64,000 nt of DNA from NCBI GenBank assembly GCA_022575985.1, contig JAKSXM010000007.1, positions 56,388,501 through 56,452,500 on the forward strand. The letters are read 5' to 3'. The position numbers and the translations under genes were made by a program. The notes beneath the pieces were generated by a model that saw only the letters and a program-made list of their open reading frames with translations, was not told the DNA's origin and ran no database searches. Positions 24,291 through 35,016 of this stretch are shown here, one piece after another; position 1 is the first letter of the stretch; every line of letters starts with the position of its first letter. Origin of the DNA: Anagrus nilaparvatae. Taxonomy: Eukaryota; Arthropoda; Insecta; Hymenoptera; Mymaridae.

Positions 24291-27221
24291 ATTAAAAATT
24301 TTCTTATATTCTTCTTCTTTCTATCTTTCGCTTTTCACTATAAAACTTAGTAGTCTCGAGGTCGTATTGTAAACTCCTTTAAGTCCCAATTTTTTCTCGA
24401 TCATTTTTCTTTCTTCAAATTTATAAATTATATAATTTCTCTATTAAATTTTTTAAAAACTCCGCTACTGTAATTTTTCTTTAAATGACTTTTTCTTCTA
24501 TCTTTCTTTTATTTCGTAGAAAAAGAAAAACTTACATGTAATTTTTTTATATTATTTAATCGTGATAACGTTTTTTTTTTATATTCTTTATTCTTATTAC
24601 CCACACACACACACACATTTGTGCATATTACATATACCGGTATAATTACTGTTTTATTAAAAACCTATTATTAAATATATTCCTTACACGTTTTCTTTGT
24701 ATATGTGAAAAAAAAAAAAGAATTTTTCTTTAAAAAAAATTAATTTTTTTATTTACACTTATTTTTTGTTAGGTATTTTTCTTTTGATTTATTATTATAT
24801 TATTACCTTTTTTAAAGTGTGAAATAATAATTATTTTTCAATATTATTTTGATTAATGAGATTCGGAAATAATAATAAACTCCCTTTTTTTTTACTTAAA
24901 GTAATTATAATAATGTGTTAAATAATAATAATAATAATAATATGAAAAATTTTTTGAAAGAAAAAAAACGAGTATAGTAAAACAATAGGAGAATTGTATT
25001 ACATGTTAATTATGGAAATTAGTTAGAGAAGTGCATAATAAGTTGTTATGCGTTTTAGGTATATACCAGTAATTCTATTTATTTTTGACTGAAATATTTT
25101 AAATTAACGGGTTAAAAGTCTATACGTGTTTAACTTGTTGACACGCGACATCAATTTTTTGGTTACGTTTTTTTTAAGATATTGAAATTTTATTTTAATT
25201 TATTCAAAATTTATTGTTTGTTAATTGTTTTAGTTTTAAATGAGTTTTTAAGGTAAAGTCGGTTTATATGACATTTTTTAACTGATTTTTTAAAATTTAA
25301 TTATTTTAAATTATATTTAATGAGGAAAAGTTAAGTTATACCATATTTTTATTTATATAATTGAATCGCCAAATTCAAGCAAAGTTTAATGGTATTAAGA
25401 TTTGCTAATTTCTGTGTTGAAAAACTTTGTAAATCGTAAAAAGTAATAATATTGAAAAATTAATTAAAACCATTATATAGTTTACTAAAAATGTTTTGCG
25501 TCGTTGATCACAAATTTTGGGGTCTTTTCTATGAGAAATTAGAGCTTCGCCCTTAAATATGCAACAGCTTCCCGTAAAAGAAGAATTTTTTATATATTTG
25601 CTATTTGAGGGTCCAGATTTGATCTACATCATTAGAATATTAGATTATAAGATGAATAGTGCTTTTCTAATTAAAATATGAGGCAGAACGTTACAAACTT
25701 TAGGTCCCTTAACTTGTTCTTTGGAGTCATGCAATAAGAAAGGAAGAACCAAAGTCAAGTGACATGAGACAGGCGACTTTTGACTTCCCTTTTAATTTTG
25801 GTTCTTTTCGATAAACTTAAGCTTATAATACAGTCGGATTTGATTTTATGGTGAATTTATGTCAAAATTTACCGAAAATAAAACGCAAGTCGTAAGTCAT
25901 CGGTCTCAAGTCGTTTGACTAAGGCACTTCCCTTGTTACTGCAAAATCCCCCTGCAAACTTCATTCAAAAATTATAATGGTCCCAGGAAACCAATGAAGG
26001 GCCGTGTAATTGCCAAATTTAATGTTCTCTCTAGGCTTACTAAATTGTTTATTTAGTCCTAAATTTAGTAAAATAGCACTTTTTATAAGAGAAAATTTTT
26101 TTTTTTTTGAGGTTCTCAGAGTGACTTTTTATGATTTGCTATCTCAACCATGCTCCGTTACTTTTATCAAAATTAAAATTAGCAACTCGTAAATCGCGAG
26201 TGATTGGAATTCGATCTCAAAAGCAATGACCCATGAAAAAATATTCACACCCGAATTTGCCAAGATCAATAAAATTTTGACACATTTGACGTTATCTTCC
26301 GAAAGATTTATCACCTTACAGTAAATTTTAAAGAAGCCATAATTAAATAAAAAAATTCTTTATTCCGATAAAATCAAAAAATCCGTGTAAAGCGGGTTAA
26401 ACATACATGACATTTAACACGCAGATATTAAAACATTTTAATTTAATAATTATGATTAATTTTTTAAAAGCATTACTTATTTTTAAAAAAAAAAAAACTT
26501 ACATTAGCATAAATAATTATCATATTTAAAATCTTGTAAAACATCAAAATTCGTAGTTAAAGATTATCTTAAACATCATTTAAAAATCATCATCAGTCTG
26601 ACAATAATTGGAAAAAAAACCTGCTAAATTTTTTTAATTCACATATTAAGTATGAATCATCTTTTATTACATGTCATTTACCTTTCTCGCCAAAAAAAAA
26701 AAATATTTATGTGGGAGAGAAGAACTGGGTTTGTTGACATACTTTTTTTATTTTTGGTTATATACAAAATTTTTTATTTTTAATACTATTGTTCTTTAAA
26801 GCGTTTGTTTTTGGTTATACTATCACAATGACATATTTAAAAATGAGTTCATGAATTTTAGGCTATTAAAAATATTTGCTTAAATTATGTGTATTTAAAA
26901 ATTTATTTTTCTATTATCAAAAAATACCATGTCAAAAAATTCTTGTACCCATCAATTTATTACGTTAAAAAAAAAGATTAAAATTATATCAAATTTTAAT
27001 ATCAAAAAATTTAGTACTGTTATACAAAAAAAAAAAAAAAACGTTATAACACGTCAATGATAGATTTAGTAAAAAAATTTACATGGTATTTTAAATAGCT
27101 ATTATAATAGTCAAGTTTATAAATTTTAAAAAAATTGTTGATTTTTATCCGGATATAAAAAACATATGTAAAATAAAAGTTGCGAGGAATGCGAATATAT
27201 AAAATAAAGTACAAGAAGGCT
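24291..27221. other. Intergenic A+T-rich DNA upstream of the PAN gene
   Basis: No exon or gene is supported here. It has (CA)n near 24602-24616, an ATA/TAA run at 24921-24942, and a more complex patch at 25500-26230. That patch contains short repeats such as GACTT/AAGTC and GAACCAAA/TTTGGTTC and looks like old transposon debris. Confidence 0.6.
24921..24942. repeat. (ATA)n microsatellite
   Basis: About seven consecutive ATA/TAA units. Confidence 0.85.
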
Positions 27222-27722
27222 CTTATTATTATTTAATATCGCTAATAATTTTTAAACATTGTATATTAGGGTGGTAAAGAAATTTAAAAATCAGCTTAGA
27301 ATTTAATATCCTGCAAACACTTTTTGCAAATGACTTTTACATACTTAAATTACATTATAATGAGAAATTTAGTTAGATTTAGGCATTTTGGTTTCATATT
27401 TCAATTTTTAGCATCTCAGGTTTAATTTCGATAAAACTTTAAGTCGCCATTTCCAACTGCAATCTTGCAAGCCATAAAAATTTTACCGAGAACATAAATT
27501 CAAATTTTTGAATTATTGAAAAATTCGAAATTTTTAAAAAGTGATTTTTGAAACTCATTTGAAATTGTTTAATTTTTGATCCATAACACTCGGTGATTTA
27601 ATTGGAAATTTTTTTTGAGCTGCAGATGGATTAAAAAATACATTTTCTACGAACTATCAAGAGAAAAAACCTCGGAAAAAACAAAATGTAAATTTTAAGG
27701 AATTTGAGTCATAACTACAAGG
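27222..27722. repeat. Direct repeat, copy 1 (501 bp)
   Basis: It begins CTTATTATTATTTAATATCG and ends CATAACTACAAGG. Read line by line it appears identical to 28395-28895, with a constant offset of 1173. It is non-coding. Its ends are not TG/CA and I see no matching target duplication outside, so it does not look like a normal LTR. Confidence 0.95.
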
Positions 27723-28394
27723 AATACCAACTCGGCACTTGAGGATTAAAAACACTACCAACTCGGCAATCTCGGCCCAAATCAAACTTACCATCTCGGC
27801 ACCAAGCTCTTAAGCCGATTAAGATAGAATAAATTATAAATACAAAAAATGTATACAGTAAAATTTTTTTTTTTAATTTTTATCGAATAAAATTTTGTAA
27901 CTAGTAATAATATTTTGACTTTGTTACTTTAAGTTACAAGAAGAAGTATTTATACTGATGCGGAGCAATCTACCACGAAAATTTAGTTCGCATTTTATAC
28001 AAAAACAAGCTAGTCTACAATTAAATTTATTAAGGTACGAAGCAGACGAAATATCACGGTTAAAATTTGTACAGAATGTTTCATATCATTATCGAAAATA
28101 AATTTTTGTTAAGTTTTGACGTATATATGTGTTTATATGTAAATAAGAAGCAAATATTTTATAATTCAAATTTTGTTTAAGTAAATGTAATATTTAACAA
28201 ATATATATATTTTTAATGAAAATCTAGGTTCAACTGTATATTTTTTTTTTTCGAATGCTAATCATTAAATCTTTGCCCAGACAGTACATTAATCCGGTGC
28301 CGAGTTGGTAGAAAGAAAAAAGGGCCCAGTTGGTATTTTAATCCTTTTTAATCCGATTTGTAAAACAAAAGAAGTGCCGAGTTGGTAGTCGTCC
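27723..28394. mobile_element. 672 bp non-autonomous DNA element with symmetric subterminal motifs
   Basis: It fills exactly the gap between two 501 bp direct repeats. Its ends are inverted: TACCAACTCGGCACTT at the left and AAGTGCCGAGTTGGTA at the right. Two further related motifs lie inside each end: ACTACCAACTCGGCAAT and CATCTCGGCACC at the left, CGGTGCCGAGTTGGTAG and GGGCCCAGTTGGTA at the right. That makes three motifs per end in opposite orientation, as expected of transposase-binding sites. GGATTAAAA is also mirrored. The centre is A+T-rich with no transposase reading frame. The superfamily is not assignable. Confidence 0.65.
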
Positions 28395-28895
28395 CTTATT
28401 ATTATTTAATATCGCTAATAATTTTTAAACATTGTATATTAGGGTGGTAAAGAAATTTAAAAATCAGCTTAGAATTTAATATCCTGCAAACACTTTTTGC
28501 AAATGACTTTTACATACTTAAATTACATTATAATGAGAAATTTAGTTAGATTTAGGCATTTTGGTTTCATATTTCAATTTTTAGCATCTCAGGTTTAATT
28601 TCGATAAAACTTTAAGTCGCCATTTCCAACTGCAATCTTGCAAGCCATAAAAATTTTACCGAGAACATAAATTCAAATTTTTGAATTATTGAAAAATTCG
28701 AAATTTTTAAAAAGTGATTTTTGAAACTCATTTGAAATTGTTTAATTTTTGATCCATAACACTCGGTGATTTAATTGGAAATTTTTTTTGAGCTGCAGAT
28801 GGATTAAAAAATACATTTTCTACGAACTATCAAGAGAAAAAACCTCGGAAAAAACAAAATGTAAATTTTAAGGAATTTGAGTCATAACTACAAGG
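28395..28895. repeat. Direct repeat, copy 2 (501 bp)
   Basis: Second copy of the sequence at 27222-27722, apparently without mismatch. It diverges from copy 1 only at the flanks (TGCCATC here, AATACC after copy 1). The identity implies a recent event or an assembly effect. Confidence 0.95.
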
Positions 28896-31800
28896 TGCCA
28901 TCTTACAAATTCTTGCGCGTGAACTTTTAAAACCCATAAAAAGATTTTCCTGGAAAATTTTTGGTCTAGACCTTAATTGCAGAATTATTTTGCGATAAAA
29001 TACTTGCAAAAAAAAAATAAAAAAAATTGGATCCAAATTCAAAAAATACTTAACTTCCAAAAATCTAGGATTGAATCCGTAAAGCTAAAAATTGATAAAA
29101 ATTCTGTTTTAAATTCCTTTTCAGAAAAAACTTTTTTTGCTTAATTCAGTAACCCATCAGATCAATTTGTTATTCCCAGTTGTCCCGAAATCCCCCATGT
29201 ATAAAAATATTAATAAAAAAAAAAAATAGAAAATAGCATAAAAATAATAGCGTGCATCAGGAGCTAGTCGGGCAAAGTCAGGGCAATAGATAAACTAATG
29301 TAGATAATATAAATGGTGTAAGGGAGTAGCCTACACTATATATATTTATTTAATAGGATGCACGTGTGAACATTACGACCTGGCAAGTTATATATATAAA
29401 AAAAAGAAAAGAAAAGAATAAAATGCGCGGGGACAACTTATATAATATATGTACAACTGCAACGCGTAACGGACCTTTCTATCGTTATAATGATCTTATA
29501 AATATAATTTTTGCGGTTTTAAACTTTTATGCATTTGATTTATACATTCACACACACACACACACACATAAATATCTTATTCTATTATAAAAATATTAAT
29601 AGCCCTTTGACATTGACCTTTTGAGGTTTTTATTTGACGTTTATGTACTACTACTACATACAGATTACTTCCACTATTTCATTGCGGTTCATTCTACTTG
29701 ACTTTAATTGTGTACTCGTTCATGTAACATCTTAATTTATTAATTTTCTTTTTTATTTATTTACTAATTAATTAGCTTATTTTTTAATTGATTTTTTTAA
29801 CTGTTCTTATTTTTTTTGCATATAAATTTCATTAATTAAGGGCTATAAATTATTTATTTCTATTGTTTTTCTTTCTTATTGTATTTGCTTACTATGAATT
29901 AATAGATCTTAAAATTTATCTATTCGTTAATTAATTTATGTATTTTAAGATTTGAAGAAATTAATTATCATATTACGAAACAAATTGAAAGTATTTGTCA
30001 GTATCAAAATTAGAAGGATTCTCCGTTAGGAGAATGTGAATCTAGGAAAATTATCTGTATTTCGTTTATTTTTTTTTGATTTTTTGAATAAAAAAACTTA
30101 CATCCAGTTTCTGAACTCTCAAACAACAAACATGGAACATGTTTAAATTTTTACTTTAAATAAAGGCTAGTATTTTGTAACCAGTAAATAAATAGTATTC
30201 TAGGATAATGATTGGCATTCATATCAATTTAAGCTCCTAAAATCCTTATTATTCTAGAATCCTTTATCGAACTTATTCCCTAAGTCTCTAAACCTAAATT
30301 ATTCTAAGTCCCTAAATCGAAAATATTCTAAGTCTATTTGAACCTTCCCCCCCCAAAAAAAAGTGACATGCTTGAGATATCTTCCTGCCAATAAACATGT
30401 TCCATGTTAAAAATTTGACCATTTTTTGCGTTTCTCTAGAAAACAGAGCTGTTATAACTTTAAATATTAAATTCAGTAATTCTTATCAATCTTTCCTGGT
30501 ATAACGCTAATTCGATCTTAAGTGAATTTGAGTATAAACAATTAAGGATTCAAAAGTTCTTTTATGCTCCATAGAATAAAGATATCTTTATATTTTGAAA
30601 TTACTCTTTATCCTCGATTCACAAAAAATACAGCAAAAGGGCTAATATTTGTTCATATACCGTTTACATAAAACTCAAATGTCAAAATTTCTCTTTTAGC
30701 TCGAATGCTTTTCTGAAATTCTCATTTTATTTTAAAAACACGTACCTTAAAAAAACTTAAAAATTTTCAAAAAGTAGCAGACAAACTCATTTACTGCTGT
30801 AAAATTTTTAAAATACCAAAAAACTAATAAATAGAAAAAAAAAGATTTATATCAAACAACAGTATTTTTTAGAAAAAATCAATACTTTTTCATTTAATAC
30901 TTAAAATTTTTCAAAACTAAAAGACTGATTTATTATCGCGTAACGAAGTTACAGTAAATACACATACAAATCATAAACATATATATAAAATTCAAAACTT
31001 TTTTTCATTTTCTCTCGGTCAAAAGAGTAAAAAAAATTCATTCGTGTGTGTGAGGGTCATGAGATTCCAAGGAAGTAAATTTACGCGCTCGTGGGCCTTT
31101 ATGGATATATAAATGAATTTATATATCTTGATTTTCCCACCGATAGATATATATTTATATAAATATATTTGTTTTGCAAAAAAAAATAAATAAAAAACAA
31201 GAATTTTTTCGTTTATTTATTTTTGAGGTCATTGTAAGTAAACTTACTATGTTTCAGGCACTAAGATGTAGAAAAATTATATTCCCAAAAGAATATCTCT
31301 GATTTTTTATTTTTATAAATATTTTTTCATGTATTTTATCACACCTTAGGCATCGGTACATTTTATACTATTTTTCTCTCACTTTTCTTTATTTCTGAAA
31401 GTCTTTATTTAAATATTAAATGACGTAATGGAAAATCTATTATTATTTTTGCTTAAAACCTAGATTTTAAAGTAGAACCAAGTAAAAAAAAGGTTACAGG
31501 TCAAAAAAAAGTTACATTAAATATTAGAAAGAAAGAAACAATTTATACATAAAACAGGTGATCAATTTTCCTTTCGATTCTTGAAATACAAAGTATAAAT
31601 CTGAATTTATTTGCAAGATTAATAGATTAGATTTTATATAAGTTTATTAAAAATTGAAAGTTTCGTTATTTTAACTTTGAAATAAAAAATAAAAAAGATA
31701 ATTAATTGTAACAACTCTATTCAGATAAATAGGTAGATGTGCCAATTATATGTAGGTGTTTTATCAATAATTTCACTTGAAGTAGGTCAACATTTTAAAA

Positions 31801-33118
31801 TAGTGACTTTTAACTAGGTCCTTTCAGATCTTGCGACATACTTAAATGTTACATAAACATTTGTGCTTTTTCTTATCAATGAAATTTTATTTTACTTGTT
31901 GCCATTGATATTGTAAGTTATGTAACGAAAGCGACCATAGAAACAAAAACGTATCTTCCTTTCTGTATCTTTCTGTATCTAAAAATTACATACTATTTCT
32001 CTAAAAATCTTTATGCTTATCACTAAAAGCAAGATGTTTGCATCCCTAACTAAATTTACTGTAATTTTCTTACAAATACCATTAAACTAAATTAAAATTT
32101 TTCCATAATTAAACAAACTACTTGACAATAATGCCATAATTATGTAATGGTTAATCAGTTAAAGTTAGGAAAGATTCTTACTTAACCAAAAATTAGCCAA
32201 AACTTCTTAAATACTAGAAGTATCTCATAACTAATACTACTTTGATTTAACCTGATAACCACAGATAGTTTTCTCTTGTTTTATGCATCTTCGAGGATGA
32301 TTGTGCAGATGCATATATATATAACGAATTACTCTAAACTTGAATATTTGCAAATTCAAGTTTTCTCAAAGTTTTACTACACACATACATATATATTCTA
32401 TAAATATTTGTTTATATGTATGTGTACGTTCGCTAATTAAACTTTACCCGCATTACGTTTGGACGTTACACACCACTGATATAGCTGATGGTTCTAGCAT
32501 GCATATAAGCGTTGATTAATTATACCCTGCCAACAAAACATTCACATATATTATTTCCTTATTCCATTTAAAATCAAATTTCATTCAATCTGTCAAAGTT
32601 CACTATTGCTTTTAATATATACCTACACTTGCTTAATTACAGAAAATATATTTTCTAGTTTTTTTTTTTTTTACAAATTTAATAATTACTTTTAAAGTTT
32701 ATTATTATATTGTAAATGTTTTTATAAACATTAGTAGTTCTTTGTCTGATGTAATTATTATCAGGTAATTTGTTTCAGATTTTTTTTTTTTATTAAACAA
32801 CTTGATAAGTAAAAACTACTCAAGGAGTTATTATAGATTTTATCTTAAAATTTAATCATTCTTAATAGCATTTTAGTTTTCACTATACCATTTCACGAAT
32901 AAACATAATTTTCTTAAAAATGTATAGTCAAAGCTCAAGGAGATAATTTTACGGTATATTAAAATGAGATGAAATTTTTTATGCGAATTGTTTAATAAAA
33001 TAACATGCTTGTGAAGAAAAGTAAAAAAAGGGGTTAGCGAAGGATTGGTGATTAAAAAAGAGAAATTCGTCATAAGGAATAGTTAAGGTTTATTAATTTA
33101 ATTCTATCAGTTTTAATA
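28896..33118. other. Intergenic DNA, no gene recognised
   Basis: It includes (AC)n at 29549-29568. A block of higher complexity with several CpGs lies at about 29250-29480 (e.g. AATGCGCGGGGACAAC). A short tandem of ATTCTAAGTCCCTAAA-like units lies at about 30270-30335. Another complex patch is at 32410-32520 (CCCGCATTACGTTTGGACG). Reading frames present are short and of random A+T composition. Confidence 0.55.
29549..29568. repeat. (CA)n microsatellite
   Basis: Ten uninterrupted CA units. Confidence 0.9.
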
Positions 33119-33376
33119 GTGGGTACTCGAATAGATTTTTCTATTATAGTTTGTGCAATTGATAGTTATACAAACTATACTTTTTGGAAATGTGCTGCAC
33201 AATCTGGCATGCCATCATATGTCCACCCGAGTACCGTGTTACATTGTATGTTATTTTAGGCATTTATGCCGTCGGAGGACCTCAGTAGTCGTAAGGCTGG
33301 CCCGCATATGCCCTGCGCAGTCCATCTAAAGTATATCTGTTCGGGTATATCATATTTTGATATACCCTCGACTAGT
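33119..33376 (+). mobile_element. Helitron-like element end (3' hairpin plus CTAGT)
   Basis: At 33343-33367 a perfect 10 bp stem (GGGTATATCA / TGATATACCC) with a 5-base loop is followed four bases later by CTAGT (33372-33376) and then T. Known Helitron 3' ends have a short hairpin then CTRRT, inserted before a host T. The preceding 220 bases are clearly richer in G+C than the surroundings. They hold further paired motifs: GGTACTCG at 33123 against CGAGTACC at 33228, and TATAGTTTGT against ACAAACTATA. The hairpin lies closer to CTAGT than usual, and the 5' TC end is not identified. The left boundary given is only the start of the structured patch. Confidence 0.4.
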
Positions 33377-34177
33377 TACATAAATTGCAAAAATCTAACT
33401 TTGCTTATTACAATAAATTTGAAGATTAATACAGATCACAAGTGAGAAAGAGGTAGAAAATTTAATGTCCAGATTCATAGATAACAATAATCTATTCGTC
33501 AGGAAAAATTCAGTCGCAATTTTATAAGATAATGGAATGCCAAAATATAATAGAACATACACTATAAAATAACTACAATCCTCTACATTTGTAAAATGTT
33601 TAGAATTTTTTACTATAATATTAAACTTGGTGTGCTTTATTTTTTGGTTGCATTGATGTTATATAGTCTTTATATAGCCTGTATAAATCATTTCACTTTC
33701 GAGAAAAATTTTAATTTATAAATTGTCTTAAAACAGAATCGGGCCAAAAAATCTATCTCTTTTTTTTTGTAAGGGACTTTCATCATCTGGTGAAAGCTTG
33801 CGATTCTTCGTAAGAGGTCCACAAGTAAGTGGTGCCACTTGTACTTAAAATATATATCTCGCAGTTGTATGCACGAGTGAGCGTAGCCAACGAGTGCAGA
33901 CAGCATGGAAAGTAAAAAATCTACTTTTTATCCCGTGATCTAACACACAGTTTTTCATTAAAAGCGTAAGAAAGAACGCTTGCCGTGCAGAAAAACGATT
34001 CTTTCTAACGCGTCTAATAAAAAATTTATAACTGGTTAGTGTATTAACACGACTAACGAGCAGGGATTTTTTTCACCAATTTACCAATTCTTATGATTCT
34101 AATGGCTATGGACCAAATACTAGCCTAAAAACATCAAATAATTTCATCAATGTTATATACGGAAGCCGTTCAGTATT
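33377..34177. other. Intergenic DNA with a GC-richer patch and a hairpin
   Basis: A block at 33770-33905 is richer in G+C (GCACGAGTGAGCGTAGCC) and non-coding on inspection. At 33964-34011 GCGTAAGAAAGAACG is mirrored by CGATTCTTTCTAACGC (14 of 16 pairs), a hairpin of possible transposon origin. Confidence 0.45.
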
Positions 34178-35016
34178 ATGGGAGAATTAGAGAGAAGGTG
34201 GGTAAATAGTCGAGAGACTTGTTGGGTGAGTTGTTGGGCGAGTTATCGCGGGTGCGTTGGTGGTGTAATACATTAGAAAATGAACTTTCTACATTGCCGG
34301 GAGGTTTTTGATGTCAAGGAAAATGAATTTCAAGGAGAAAATTTTCAATTTTTGACCTTAAAATATTTTCTGAGTTTTCAAGATGGCGGACATAAAAAAA
34401 TATTAAAATGAACATTCTACTTTATCGCGTTTTTGAGATCGAGAAAAACGAATTTAAAGGTGAAAATTTTCAATTTTTCACCCGGAAATATTTTCCGATT
34501 TTTCGAGACGGCGGTCATAAAAAATATTAAAACGAATTTTAGAGGGAAAATTTTCAAATTTTCACCCTAAAATATTTTCCGGGTTTTCAAGATGGCGAAA
34601 AATTTTCTTTTTAAAATTCATTTTTTTCAACTTCAAAAACCCATCAGTAACATACAATTTTCAGTTTCATATTTTTTTATATCCGACATCTTGAAAAATC
34701 GGAAAAATATTTTAGGGTGCAAAATTTAAATTTTCCACCTGAATTTGTATTCATCGACTTCAAAAACCTCGGTAACTTACAATGTTCATTTTAATATTTT
34801 TTATTTCCGCCATCTTGAAAAATCGGAAAATATTTTAAGGTCAAAACTTTAAAATTTTCTCCTTGAGATTCATTTTCCTTGACATCAAAAACCTCCCGGT
34901 AACGTAGAAAGTTCATTTTCTAATGTATTACACCACCAATACACCCGACAACTCGCCCAAGAACTCGCCCAAGAAGTCTCCCGACTATTTACCCACCCTC
35001 TCTCTAATTCTCCCAT
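34178..35016. mobile_element. 839 bp modular inverted-repeat (foldback-type) element
   Basis: The outer 180 or so bases of the two ends are near-identical inverted copies, starting ATGGGAGAATTAGAGAGA at the left and ending TCTCTCTAATTCTCCCAT at the right. Both carry TGGTGGTGTAATACATTAG and AAAATGAACTTTCTAC. The interior is built of modules of about 120-130 bases, each with GAAAATTTT, AAAATATTTTC and TTTTCAAGATGGCGG-like segments. They run in one orientation up to about 34600 and in the opposite orientation after it. There is no coding frame. It is a non-autonomous DNA transposon of foldback architecture. Confidence 0.75.

Noticed and set aside
27222..28895. LTR retrotransposon or TRIM reading of the 501-672-501 structure
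   Set aside because: Repeat ends are not TG/CA, there is no target duplication outside, no primer-binding site or polypurine tract, and the interior has its own inverted termini.
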